From: an uncultured Pseudomonadota bacterium
GTDB taxonomy: Bacteria > Pseudomonadota > Gammaproteobacteria > Burkholderiales > SG8-39
Direction: 5' to 3'
DNA: 64,000 nt
NCBI GenBank assembly: GCA_903834835.1
Contig: CAILKO010000023.1
Coordinates: 62,001-126,000, forward strand
Each line of letters starts with the position of its first letter. Positions within the stretch are counted from its first letter, which is position 1. Below, in pieces: positions 27,071 to 35,493 of the stretch. The notes beneath the pieces were generated by a model. The model was not told where the DNA came from and ran no database searches. It saw only the letters and a program-made list of their open reading frames with translations. A program made the translations under genes and the position numbers.

Positions 27071-28024
27071 ATGCGCCGCCGCACGATCCTCAGCAGCCTG
27101 GCTGCCGCAACGCTGGCCGTCGCGGGCTGCCAGCTGCTGCCGGGGCAGCAGCCCGCGGGCGAGGGCTCGAAATCGAGCGCATCAGCCCAGACATCCAGAC
27201 CTGCGCCCCTGCCTGTCTCTCAGCTGCTGCGCCGACCCGGCGGGTTCTATAACGACGATGCGCCGGACAGCAGCGCGCTGCCTGATCTGGATTCCATCGC
27301 GGATGCGGTGCCGCGCAGCGAACCGATGAACGAGCGCGCGAACGAACCTTATACGGTGTTCGGCCGCGAGTACCTGCCCTATCGCGCGCTGGTCACCTAC
27401 CAGCGCCAGGGCACCATCAGCTGGTATGGCCGCAAGTTCCACGGTCAGCGGACCTGGAGCGGTGAAATCTACGACATGTACGCGATGACGGCTGCCCACC
27501 CTACGCTGCCGATCCCGAGCTATGCCCGGGTGAGAAATCTCGAAAACGGACGCGCCGTGGTCGTGCGTATCAACGACCGCGGACCCTTTCACTCGGGCCG
27601 CATCATGGACGTGTCCTACGCCGCAGCGCACCGGCTCGGTTTTGCGACGAGCGGCGCTGCCACCGTCGAGGTGGAGGCCATCCTCCCGAGCGGCACGCAG
27701 GCCCGGCCAGCCGAGCGTCCCGCGCCCGCACCGAAGGTCGCTGCGACCGAAACACCGGAGCCCGCTCCCGTAGTGACCGCGACCGCCGAAGCAAGCGGCG
27801 TCTATCTGCAGCTTGGTGCATTCGGCTCAAGCGCGAATGCCGAGAGCTTCCGCAACAAGGTGTTGCCGCAGCTTGCGGAACTGAAGCTCACCGCGCAGGT
27901 GGCCCTGCAGACCAATCTGTATCGCGTGCACGTCGGGCCCTTCCGCAACCGCAGCGAAGCAGGCCAAACAGCCGAGAAACTGCGAGAAACCCTCGGAATC
28001 CGGCCTGTATTCGTCGTCCGCTGA
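27071..28024 (+). CDS. rlpA: RlpA-like septal-ring lytic lipoprotein
   Basis: Outer-membrane lipoprotein that cleaves denuded peptidoglycan at the division septum. 317 residues. Lipobox LAVAGC with acylated Cys20. The double-psi beta-barrel domain (about 115-215) includes GTISWYGRKFHGQRTWSGE, the catalytic-site Glu, and RINDRGPFHSGRIMDVS with the catalytic Asp. After an Ala/Pro linker a SPOR domain (about 240-317) should bind septal glycan. ATG 25 nt after the aminotransferase. Confidence 0.92.
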   Translation: MRRRTILSSLAAATLAVAGCQLLPGQQPAGEGSKSSASAQTSRPAPLPVSQLLRRPGGFYNDDAPDSSALPDLDSIADAVPRSEPMNERANEPYTVFGREYLPYRALVTYQRQGTISWYGRKFHGQRTWSGEIYDMYAMTAAHPTLPIPSYARVRNLENGRAVVVRINDRGPFHSGRIMDVSYAAAHRLGFATSGAATVEVEAILPSGTQARPAERPAPAPKVAATETPEPAPVVTATAEASGVYLQLGAFGSSANAESFRNKVLPQLAELKLTAQVALQTNLYRVHVGPFRNRSEAGQTAEKLRETLGIRPVFVVR

Positions 28025-28026
28025 AG

Positions 28027-28055
28027 TTGCCGCACCAGGCGAAAGCACATAGAAT
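28027..28055 (+). promoter_or_regulatory. Promoter of tRNA-Asn
   Basis: TTGCCG (28027-28032), 17 nt, TAGAAT (28050-28055). The bases after the -10 are GCGCGCC, a GC-rich discriminator typical of stringently controlled stable-RNA promoters. The expected start is about 20-25 nt before the tRNA. Confidence 0.75.
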
Positions 28056-28085
28056 GCGCGCCTCTTCTGCAGTTTCTGGTTCAGA

Positions 28086-28161
28086 TCCCCGATAGCTCAG
28101 TCGGTAGAGCGACGGACTGTTAATCCGCAGGTCCCTGGTTCGAGCCCAGGTCGGGGAGCCA
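28086..28161 (+). tRNA. tRNA-Asn (anticodon GTT)
   Basis: A 76-nt cloverleaf: acceptor TCCCCGA pairs with TCGGGGA, discriminator G and encoded CCA (28159-28161); D-arm GCTCAGTCGGTAGAGC; anticodon GTT at 28119-28121 in loop ACTGTTAAT; T-arm with GGTTCGAGCCC. The gene has its own promoter and stands alone. No integrase or duplicated tRNA 3' end was seen nearby. Confidence 0.97.
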
Positions 28162-28371
28162 AATACTTCAAGCGGTCCGATGCGAAATTCTTTGCTCCGC
28201 ATTTCGCTCCGCATGTGCGCAAACAGCCGGCCGTGCAGCGACCGGAACAAGTCCCCTGGGACCACCTGCGCCCGCTGCAGAGTCGCCCTCACTTGGTACC
28301 GAGCCGTGTGCCCTCTTACGTCTTCCGGACCGCGCCAGGCCCATGCGGCAACATCGCCTTTCTGAACCGCC

Positions 28372-30072
28372 ATGCTGCGACTCTCTGAAATCAAGCTGCC
28401 GCTCGATCATGTCGAATCCGCGCTACGTGCCGAAATCCTGAGACGCCTCGGCGTTGACGACGCCGATCTGATCGGATTCACGGTTTTCCGCCGCGCTCAT
28501 GATGCGCGCAAGCGTTCCGCGATCTACCTGATCTACAGCGTCGATGCAGAGGTCAGGAACGAAGCTGCAGTGCTTCAACGTCTTGCCGACAGATCGCACG
28601 TCGCGCCGACGCCTGACATGGAATACAAGTTCGTGGCGCATGCGCCGGCAGATGCGGTGGAACGGCAGACTGCAAAGGGAGCACAGAGGGTCTCGACGCA
28701 TCCCTCGTTGCGTCCCGTCGTGGTCGGCACCGGTCCCTGCGGCCTGTTTGCCGGGCTGCTCCTGGCGCAGATGGGCTTTCGTCCGCTCATACTGGAACGC
28801 GGCAAGGCGGTGCGTGAGCGCACGAAGGATACCTGGGGACTGTGGCGCGAAGGGAAGCTCGATCCGGAGTCCAACGTACAGTTCGGCGAAGGCGGTGCGG
28901 GCACCTTCTCGGATGGCAAGCTCTACAGCCAGATCAAGGATAGAAAGCACTACGGCCGCAAGGTGCTGACCGAACTGGTCAAGGCGGGTGCTCCAGACGA
29001 AATTCTCTATGTGAGCAAGCCGCATATCGGCACCTTTCGCCTGGTGGGCATCGTGGAGAAAATGCGCGCCAGCATCGAGATGCTGGGGGGCGAAATCCGC
29101 TTTCAGAGCCGGGTCGTCGATTTCGATATTGAACGCAACCCTGCCAACCCGGAGCAGCGACGGATTCGCGGCGTGAAGATTGCGAGCGGCGAGATCATTG
29201 CCACCGACCATGTCGTGCTGGCCCTCGGCCACAGTGCGCGCGACACCTTCGAGGTTCTGCGCGAGCGAGGCGTGTACCTGGAAGCCAAGCCGTTCTCCAT
29301 CGGCTTTCGCATCGAGCACCCGCAATCGCTGATCGACTCCTGTCGCTTCGGGCAGTTCGCCGGAAACCCGATTCTCGGTGCAGCCGATTACAAGCTCGTG
29401 CACCACTGCAAAAATGGCCGTACCGTGTACAGTTTCTGCATGTGCCCGGGCGGAACCGTGGTGGCAGCCACCTCGGAAGAAGGTCGGGTCGTGACCAACG
29501 GGATGAGCCAGTATTCACGCAACGAACGCAATGCCAACGCCGGTATCGTGGTGGGGATTACCCCCGCCGATTTTCCGAACAGCGAGCCCGGCGATGCGCT
29601 TGCCGGCGTGGCCTTCCAGCGCCACTGGGAAGAGCGTGCGTTTCAACTAGGCGGCTCCAACTACCACGCACCCGTGCAACGGGTTGGCGATTTTCTGGCG
29701 CGCAGGCCGTCGACAAAGCTGGGCTCCGTGATCCCGTCCTATATGCCGGGCGTGACGCCGACCGATCTGTCGTCAGCACTGCCGCACTATGCCATCGACG
29801 CCATACGCGAGGCGCTTCCGGTCTTTGGCAAGCAGATACCGGATTTCGCCATGGCTGACGCCACGCTCACCGCCGTGGAAACTCGCACCTCGTCGCCCAT
29901 CCGCATCAAGCGCGGTGCGGACTACCAGAGCATCAACACCGCCGGTCTCTATCCGGCAGGCGAAGGGGCCGGCTACGCGGGGGGCATTTTTTCGGCCGGC
30001 GTAGATGGCATCGAAGTCGCAGAGGCCGTGGCGACCAGCATGATCGCCGAATTGGGCAAGAAGACGATCTGA
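28372..30072 (+). CDS. FAD-dependent oxidoreductase, COG2509-like
   Basis: 566-residue flavoprotein of an uncharacterised family. The first 110 residues are a small alpha/beta domain unlike the rest; the FAD-binding motif VVGTGPCGLFAG begins at about residue 116; ESNVQFGEGGAGTFSDGKL, HIGTFRLVG and the C-terminal PAGEGAGYAGGIFSAGVDGIEVAEA (quoted as landmarks) are typical of the family. A cysteine pair FCMCPGG lies around residue 358. Substrate unknown. The 210 nt between the tRNA and this gene hold no recognisable feature. Confidence 0.85.
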   Translation: MLRLSEIKLPLDHVESALRAEILRRLGVDDADLIGFTVFRRAHDARKRSAIYLIYSVDAEVRNEAAVLQRLADRSHVAPTPDMEYKFVAHAPADAVERQTAKGAQRVSTHPSLRPVVVGTGPCGLFAGLLLAQMGFRPLILERGKAVRERTKDTWGLWREGKLDPESNVQFGEGGAGTFSDGKLYSQIKDRKHYGRKVLTELVKAGAPDEILYVSKPHIGTFRLVGIVEKMRASIEMLGGEIRFQSRVVDFDIERNPANPEQRRIRGVKIASGEIIATDHVVLALGHSARDTFEVLRERGVYLEAKPFSIGFRIEHPQSLIDSCRFGQFAGNPILGAADYKLVHHCKNGRTVYSFCMCPGGTVVAATSEEGRVVTNGMSQYSRNERNANAGIVVGITPADFPNSEPGDALAGVAFQRHWEERAFQLGGSNYHAPVQRVGDFLARRPSTKLGSVIPSYMPGVTPTDLSSALPHYAIDAIREALPVFGKQIPDFAMADATLTAVETRTSSPIRIKRGADYQSINTAGLYPAGEGAGYAGGIFSAGVDGIEVAEAVATSMIAELGKKTI

Positions 30073-30369
30073 CTGCGTACTGCAGACGGGACGGAAGTTT
30101 CCCATCGGCGTCAGTGCAGCAGTGAGACTGCTATCCGGTAGGTCCCTGCTTAAAGCGCCAGCCGGGCAGTCATCAAAAAACGACATCAACGTGCCTGCCC
30201 TGCCATAGCAGCAGCTTCGTACGACAACGCACAGATGCGTGGCCGGCATCGCTTACACACTCCCTCCATGCCTGCAGCCAGCGCCGCTGCGCAGCAGCGT
30301 AGGAACGCTTTGCCGCCGCAACAGCGACCTCGATGTGCCACGTCGCGCGCATCGGCTTAGGGGAACGCG
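30073..30369. other. Intergenic stretch, nothing recognised
   Basis: Roughly 300 nt between two plus-strand genes. I see no RNA gene, repeat or clear promoter; the reading frames present lack ribosome-binding sites and family resemblance. Confidence 0.6.
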
Positions 30370-30921
30370 ATGAACCAGCAGCGGATCGCCGTCATCGTCG
30401 GTAGTCTCCGGCGAGAGTCCTTAAACCGCCGGCTCGCCGACGCCGTGGCTGCGCTCGCGCCGCCTTCCTTCGTTTTCATGCAGGTCGGCATTGCAAACCT
30501 GCCCTTGTACAACCAGGACGACGACGAACATCAGTCGGCGCCGGTTCTGCGCCTGAAGGCGGACATTGCATCCAGCCAGGGCGTGCTGTTCGTCACCGCC
30601 GAATACAACCGCTCCATTCCGGGCGTACTGAAGAATGCGATTGATCACACCTCGCGACCGTTCGGACACAGCGCCTGGTCGGGCAAGCCTGCCGGGATCA
30701 TCGGGGTGTCTACGGGCGTCATCGGAACCGCTCTTGCGCAGCAGCACTTGCGCAATGTGCTGGCTAGCCTGGATATGCCAACTCTCTGTCAGCCCGAGGT
30801 TTTCCTCCAGGAGAAGGATGACCTGTTCGACGCCGAAGGCGGACTGGGAGTCGCCAGCCGTCCTTTGCTACAGGCCTGGATGGTCCACTACGCGAGTTCG
30901 GTCATGCGGTTCTGCGGCTAA
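30370..30921 (+). CDS. NADPH-dependent FMN reductase
   Basis: Flavodoxin-fold reductase of 183 residues. The phosphate-binding loop is VGSLRRESLNRR at the N-terminus; TAEYNRSIPGVLKNAIDHTSRP is the central FMN-contact motif of the ChrR/YieF/AzoR-like group. It could reduce quinones, chromate or flavins; a supply of reduced FMN to the luciferase-family enzymes in this window (33667 and 49960) is possible but not shown. ATG at the end of a purine-rich GGGGAACG. Confidence 0.9.
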   Translation: MNQQRIAVIVGSLRRESLNRRLADAVAALAPPSFVFMQVGIANLPLYNQDDDEHQSAPVLRLKADIASSQGVLFVTAEYNRSIPGVLKNAIDHTSRPFGHSAWSGKPAGIIGVSTGVIGTALAQQHLRNVLASLDMPTLCQPEVFLQEKDDLFDAEGGLGVASRPLLQAWMVHYASSVMRFCG

Positions 30922-31073
30922 GTGCTGTTCCACAGGGAGCCAGCGCCCCGGCGCGGTGAATCTGCCCGGTCCGGATGAACGGAGCGACGCCGCTCATCAC
31001 ACATTCCCTTCGCAATTGGACCGTTGTTGCGTATCGCAAGCCAATGCAGGGGGACGAGGTCAGCCTGGCGGGA

Positions 31074-31688
31074 TCAGCGCGGTGCCGCTGGCGGCTCATC
31101 GGCCGCCGCAGGCTCGGGATTGGAAATCGACCCGTCGGGCAATGTCACCGTCTCGTCCAGCGCCGCCAGCACCCCTTCAGGGCTCATCGCCTGCTGCATG
31201 ACGGCGGCACCCAAGTCATGCCTGTTCTTGACGTTGGGCAGGTCGCGCCGCAACTCTTCCAGCAGGTCGATCAGCTTGGCTGTTTTCTGTTCGATGAGCA
31301 GGGTCACTTTCAAGTCGAGATGAGCGCGCTGCTCACCCAGCTTCGCAACTCGGTTCTGCTTGATCAGAACGACGGTGGTGGTCAATAACGCGGCGAGCGC
31401 AACAATACCTTGCAGCATGTGGAATGGTGCTGCATCAAAGGGAGCCATCCCGAACGCCGGCAAGGCCAGATTGGCACCTACCCATGCCGATGTGAACAGG
31501 ACGATGACGACCAGAAAAGCGGGCCGCCCGACGAAACTACCGATGCTTTCTGCGTGGCGCTGCGAAGCGCTGCGCTTGTGTTCCTCCCGGGTATAGAAGT
31601 CATGTACAGCACCGATGTTCTCACCGATCTGTACGCTCTCAATACTGCTGGTTTCGGCTGGTGCAGGCTGAGCGGATGGCGCAGTCAA
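31074..31688 (-). CDS. DUF1003 membrane protein
   Basis: 204-residue protein with two hydrophobic segments (about 55-75 and 90-112, separated by FGMAPFDAAPFHMLQ) followed by the DUF1003 signature IKQNRVAKLGEQRAHLDLKV and a long helical tail (EQKTAKLIDLLEELRRDL). Function unknown; relatives occur across bacteria. The only well-placed start is a TTG with AAGGGA 6 nt upstream; the frame beyond it lacks support. An 18-codon ORF ends 16 nt before this TTG. Confidence 0.8.
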   Translation of the reverse strand: MTAPSAQPAPAETSSIESVQIGENIGAVHDFYTREEHKRSASQRHAESIGSFVGRPAFLVVIVLFTSAWVGANLALPAFGMAPFDAAPFHMLQGIVALAALLTTTVVLIKQNRVAKLGEQRAHLDLKVTLLIEQKTAKLIDLLEELRRDLPNVKNRHDLGAAVMQQAMSPEGVLAALDETVTLPDGSISNPEPAAADEPPAAPR

Positions 31689-31704
31689 GGTGGTCCCTTC
31701 GCGC

Positions 31705-31761
31705 TTAGTCGACCACGACGGTCGGGGCCGCCGTGTCTTGACTGGCAATATTTTCAAACAT
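31705..31761 (-). CDS. 18-codon ORF upstream of DUF1003 gene
   Basis: ATG at 31761 with a good AAAGGA ribosome-binding site, coding MFENIASQDTAAPTVVVD and ending in TAA at 31705, 16 nt before the TTG of the DUF1003 gene and in another frame. It may be a leader peptide coupling translation, or the original N-terminus separated by a frameshift. No homologue comes to mind. Confidence 0.4.
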   Translation of the reverse strand: MFENIASQDTAAPTVVVD

Positions 31762-32144
31762 GGTGCTTCCTTTCTGGTTGGCAGGGTAGTGCGCGAGGGT
31801 AGCTGCCGTACCCTGTCCACTGATCGTCCCGAACCCACTTCAAGCGCGATTGCTGGCCGGGCTTTGTCGGGCGCCCTCACCCTAATGCGCTATGACCACG
31901 TCATCGTGGATGGCAACAACGAGGCTTTCGGCCTCAATGGGATCTTGCGAGTTCCGGCTCCGATCTTCGGTGCGCTACCGAACCCCAGCGCTCCGCGGCT
32001 CTCCGCATTCCGGGATCTCACCGCAACTGATGCGCTTGACCATCGACCGATCCTGGGAAAAATGCACTGCACGTGACCCCGCGAACTGGACAAATTTCAT
32101 CCAATTGGTGAACATCCCCGGGCCTCACCGCTCGGAGCTTCTTC
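31762..32144. other. Divergent intergenic region, nothing recognised
   Basis: About 380 nt between the DUF1003 unit and an amidohydrolase. A TTGACC is present at about 32036-32041 but the hexamer 17 nt on (AAAATG) is poor. A GGAG 7 nt before 32145 is the downstream gene's ribosome-binding site. Confidence 0.5.
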
Positions 32145-33014
32145 GTGGAAATCATCGACGCACAACTGCATCTTTGGGAGGCGACACCGACCGGGTCCTG
32201 GGATGACCCGCTCAACATGTTCGAACTGAGCAATCCGTTCACGAACGAGGCCGCGGTCGCAGCGATGGACGCGCTCGGTATCTCGGCGGCAGTCATCTCC
32301 CCGCCTCCGGCTTATCGAGTCCGGACCCCCGGCGGATTTTTTCGATACAACTGCAGCTATGCGCAGACTGCGGTAGCACGCTACCCGGGCCGTTTCGGGT
32401 TCGTCGCGCACTACGACCACAACGATCCGGATATCGACAATCTCATCTCTGGCACTCGCCTGCAGCCGGGCGGCCTGGGTCTTCGGGTTGTCGTCCGCTC
32501 GGATGAGGAATGGGCAGACTTTCACGCTGGCCGGTATGAAGGCGTTTTTTCGTCCGCCGAAAAACACGATGTGCCGATCATGCTGTTTATCTCGGGACAT
32601 GTCTGGCAAGCAGGACCGGTCGCCCGTGCCCACCCGTGCCTGCAACTCATCATTGACCATCTGGGGATCCGGCAACCGCCCTGGATGAAGCGCGATCCGG
32701 AACCCTTCCAGGACCTTCCACGCTTGCTCGAGCTGGCGCAGTACGCCAATATCGCCGTGAAGATCAGCGGCGTGCCTGCGCTTTCCCGCGAGCGTTATCC
32801 CTACTCCGACCTCTGGCCGCACCTGCTGAAAATCGTCGACGCGTTTTCCCCGGAACGCCTCATGTGGGGCACGGATATCACTCGCGTGAGGAGCCTCCAC
32901 AACTACTCCGAAGCGCTCGACTACCTGCGTTATGCGAAGGAGCTGTCCGACGGCGACAAGGAGCGCATCCTGGGCGGAACATTGCGCCGGATCCTTCGCT
33001 GGCCCGCGCCTTAG
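32145..33014 (+). CDS. Amidohydrolase-2 family TIM-barrel hydrolase
   Basis: 289 residues, GTG start with GGAG upstream. The N-terminal motif is EIIDAQLHLWE, again Gln where HxH proteins have His. LIIDHLGIRQPP supplies the barrel His and LMWGTDITRV the C-terminal Asp. It is a paralogue of 16044-16919, similar through the last 80 residues, and resembles lactonases acting on carboxylated pyrones or muconate-type lactones. Substrate unknown. The SnoaL-like gene follows 150 nt later on the same strand. Confidence 0.85.
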   Translation: MEIIDAQLHLWEATPTGSWDDPLNMFELSNPFTNEAAVAAMDALGISAAVISPPPAYRVRTPGGFFRYNCSYAQTAVARYPGRFGFVAHYDHNDPDIDNLISGTRLQPGGLGLRVVVRSDEEWADFHAGRYEGVFSSAEKHDVPIMLFISGHVWQAGPVARAHPCLQLIIDHLGIRQPPWMKRDPEPFQDLPRLLELAQYANIAVKISGVPALSRERYPYSDLWPHLLKIVDAFSPERLMWGTDITRVRSLHNYSEALDYLRYAKELSDGDKERILGGTLRRILRWPAP

Positions 33015-33168
33015 CTGCCTTCGACAACGACGATGCACCACAACCCCATCCATCGCTGTTGTGCCTTGAGTCTCGCCGCTGAATCGAAAGTAGACTCCGG
33101 CACTGTCACCCCGTCACAATGTAAGCTGATCCACCGGAAATCGTATCAATCCGACACAAAGAGGAATG

Positions 33169-33663
33169 ATGAGCGACTCAAGAATCGAAGCACTCGAACG
33201 GCGGCTCCAGGACGTGGAAGACCGCCTTGCCATCTACCAGCTGCTCGCCACCTACGGTCCGGCCGTGGATAGTCTGGCGCACGAAACCATCGAGGCGATG
33301 TGGGCCGTGGACGGCACCTATCAAATCTCGGATTCGTTCTACGGCAGCGCGCGCGCGGTCAGCGACATGCTCGACGAACCCCGGCATCAGGGCTACGTCA
33401 ACGCGGGCTGCGGTCATGTGATGAGCCTGCCGCATCTGACAATCGAAGGTGACACAGCGGTCGCGACAGGCTACGCGCGCATCCATCTCACCGAAGGCGA
33501 CAATATAAAGATTCAACGCATGAGTGCGACGCGCTGGGAACTCGTGCGCACCGCCGCCGGCTGGCAGGTGAAGCGACGGACGAATATTCCGCTCGACGGC
33601 CGGAAAACGGCACGCGAACTCCTGGCACGTGCGCTGGAGCCGAAGGCGAAACCTTCGGCCTGA
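33169..33663 (+). CDS. SnoaL-like / NTF2-fold protein
   Basis: 164-residue cone-shaped alpha+beta protein of the SnoaL_4 type. A leading helix (DSRIEALERRLQDVEDRLAI) is followed by YQLLATYGPAVDSLAHE and a sheet with MSATRWELVRTAAGWQVKRRTN. Such proteins act as isomerases, dehydratases or small-molecule binding proteins. The start is either of two adjacent ATGs; GAGG at 33161-33164 fits the second better. It is convergent with the next gene, 3 nt apart. Confidence 0.82.
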   Translation: MSDSRIEALERRLQDVEDRLAIYQLLATYGPAVDSLAHETIEAMWAVDGTYQISDSFYGSARAVSDMLDEPRHQGYVNAGCGHVMSLPHLTIEGDTAVATGYARIHLTEGDNIKIQRMSATRWELVRTAAGWQVKRRTNIPLDGRKTARELLARALEPKAKPSA

Positions 33664-33666
33664 ATC

Positions 33667-34554
33667 CTAGGACGGCTGCAGCTCCGCAACCCGGGCGAAC
33701 CGGCGCATCACATCGAGGTGTGCCTGGTCGCCCTTCAGCCCTGCTCCTTCTGTGTTCAGAGATGCGTGGCTCACGCCAAAGCGGCGCCACTCGTCCAGCC
33801 GTTCCCGGAGCAGCGTTTCGTCGCCCGCGCCGTAATTGAGGCGCGCCTCGATGCCGAAGTCCTTCAGCGATCGTCCCGACTCCTGCAGGTAACCGTCCAT
33901 CGTCTCCATGGCCTTGCGCAGGGACTGCGCGTCGGCCGTCACCCGTAACGGAGGGATCCAGCCGTCGCCGATACGCGCAGCGCGACGCAGCACAAGTTCG
34001 TTCTGGCCGCCGAACCAGATCGGGATCGGCCGCTGCACCGGCATCGGCAGCAGGCCCGCGTCCGGAATTTCGTGCCACTTCCCGGAATAGACGACAAGGC
34101 GTTCTGTCCACAGGCGACGCATCACTTCGATCTGTTCCTCGATGCGCGCACCGCGCGCCTTCATCGACTGGCCGAGTGCGATGTACTCGACTTCGTTCAC
34201 GCCCAACCCGACGCCCAGGCGCAGACGTCCGCCGCTCAGTACATCGACGGTCGCCGCCTGCTTGGCGACCAGTACGGCCTGGCGCTGCGGCAGGATGACG
34301 ATACCGGTGGCAAGACCGATGACGCGCGTCGCCGCGGCAATAAATCCGAGCAGGACCAGAGGTTCCTGGAACGCGTGCTCATGCGTGTACTGCCCGATCG
34401 GCAGCTTGTCCGACCGCACAGGATTCGCGCCGAGCACGTGATCGGAGACGAGGATATGGCTGTAGCCGAGCGCCTCCGCGCTCTGCGCGTATTCGCGGAT
34501 CCTGTCCGGGTCATTACCGAATTCAGATTGCGGATAGATCAGGCCGATTTTCAT
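33667..34554 (-). CDS. Luciferase-like (LLM class) flavin-dependent oxidoreductase
   Basis: 295-residue TIM barrel of the F420/FMN luciferase-like superfamily, TIGR03619-like. Landmarks: YSHILVSDHVLGANP, VIGLATGIVILPQRQAVLVAKQ, GRLRLGVGLGVNEVEY and PIPIWFGGQNELVLRRAARIGDGW. F420 is rare in betaproteobacteria, so FMN is more likely. Substrate unknown. ATG at 34554; divergent from a glycosyltransferase-like gene. Confidence 0.87.
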   Translation of the reverse strand: MKIGLIYPQSEFGNDPDRIREYAQSAEALGYSHILVSDHVLGANPVRSDKLPIGQYTHEHAFQEPLVLLGFIAAATRVIGLATGIVILPQRQAVLVAKQAATVDVLSGGRLRLGVGLGVNEVEYIALGQSMKARGARIEEQIEVMRRLWTERLVVYSGKWHEIPDAGLLPMPVQRPIPIWFGGQNELVLRRAARIGDGWIPPLRVTADAQSLRKAMETMDGYLQESGRSLKDFGIEARLNYGAGDETLLRERLDEWRRFGVSHASLNTEGAGLKGDQAHLDVMRRFARVAELQPS

Positions 34555-34701
34555 GATTGTCCGTTCGCGGCAGTTGATTCACAGGTACCTTGGAAGGCCT
34601 TACCTTATCATTGATCGCAGCCCTCCCGATTCGTCCTTGCCCGCTTCGTACCAGCGGAGAATATCGGTTAGAGTGCGCACCTCTGCCACGCCCTTCCTGA
34701 C

Positions 34702-35493
34702 ATGCCCGCATCGGTCCGCAAGCTGCCGCTCATCGGCTCCATCGCCACCATGCCGACTCGCGCCGACACCTCTCCGAAGGCACTCGCGAGCATCCTCCCG
34801 CAGGTGGACAGGCTGTATGTGTTCCTGGACGGCTTCGACGAAGTGCCCGGGTTGCTTCGCGCTCGGCCGAAATGCCATCCGGTTATCCTCGTCGCACCGG
34901 ACAATCTCCACGCGAGCAGCCGGTTCCTCGCGCCCGGGATGTTCGGCGATGACGCAGTGATTCTCACCTTCGACGATGACATCCTTTACCCACCTGGCTA
35001 CGTCGCGACGCTCGTCGCGGGCCTGGCCGCACGCGTTTCCACGCTGGTCGGCTATCACGCAGCCCGATTCCAGCCGCCGCATGAAAGCTACGTCCGCGAC
35101 CGGCACATCCTGCCGTTCAACCGCGAGACGCAGCAGATCTTCCCCGTGCACGAACTCGGTTGCGGAACGCTCGGTTTCCTTTCCGCTGAATTTTCCCCGG
35201 ATCCGCGAGCCTGGTTGCATCACGATATGGACGATCTCTATGTCGCGGCGGAAGCCTGTCGCGCCGGTCTCGCACTGGAATCGCTGCCACGACCCGCGCG
35301 CTGGATCCGGGCGCTGGCGACGAACCAGCCGGACAGTCTCTGGAACCAGACGTTGAAGGACGACAGGCGACAGTCGGCACTGATGCGCTTCGTCATGGCT
35401 CAGACGCTCGGACGGGTCGAGCAAAACTGGTGGAGCCACGCACCCGCCACCATGCCTCATGCGGCACCTGCACCTCGCCAGCCGCGGGAGTGA
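34702..35493 (+). CDS. Glycosyltransferase-like protein
   Basis: 263 residues. The layout is that of a GT-A fold: GSIATMPTRADTSPKALAS at the start, a strand with VDRLYVFLDGFDE, and the metal-binding acidic motif TFDDDILYPPGY at about residues 89-100. A later DMDDLYVA may hold the catalytic acid. Acceptor and donor unknown. Its 3' end overlaps the convergent PIG-L gene by 101 bp; the overlapping tail (after about residue 230) looks non-conserved. Confidence 0.72.
   Translation: MPASVRKLPLIGSIATMPTRADTSPKALASILPQVDRLYVFLDGFDEVPGLLRARPKCHPVILVAPDNLHASSRFLAPGMFGDDAVILTFDDDILYPPGYVATLVAGLAARVSTLVGYHAARFQPPHESYVRDRHILPFNRETQQIFPVHELGCGTLGFLSAEFSPDPRAWLHHDMDDLYVAAEACRAGLALESLPRPARWIRALATNQPDSLWNQTLKDDRRQSALMRFVMAQTLGRVEQNWWSHAPATMPHAAPAPRQPRE

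Noticed and set aside
28086-28371. tRNA-Asn as an integration site for a genomic island
   Set aside because: No integrase, no repeat of the tRNA 3' end and no phage-like genes downstream in the window.
27888-28394. Minus-strand frame across tRNA-Asn coding SPTWARTRDLRI
   Set aside because: This is the well-known spurious peptide produced by reading a tRNA gene antisense.
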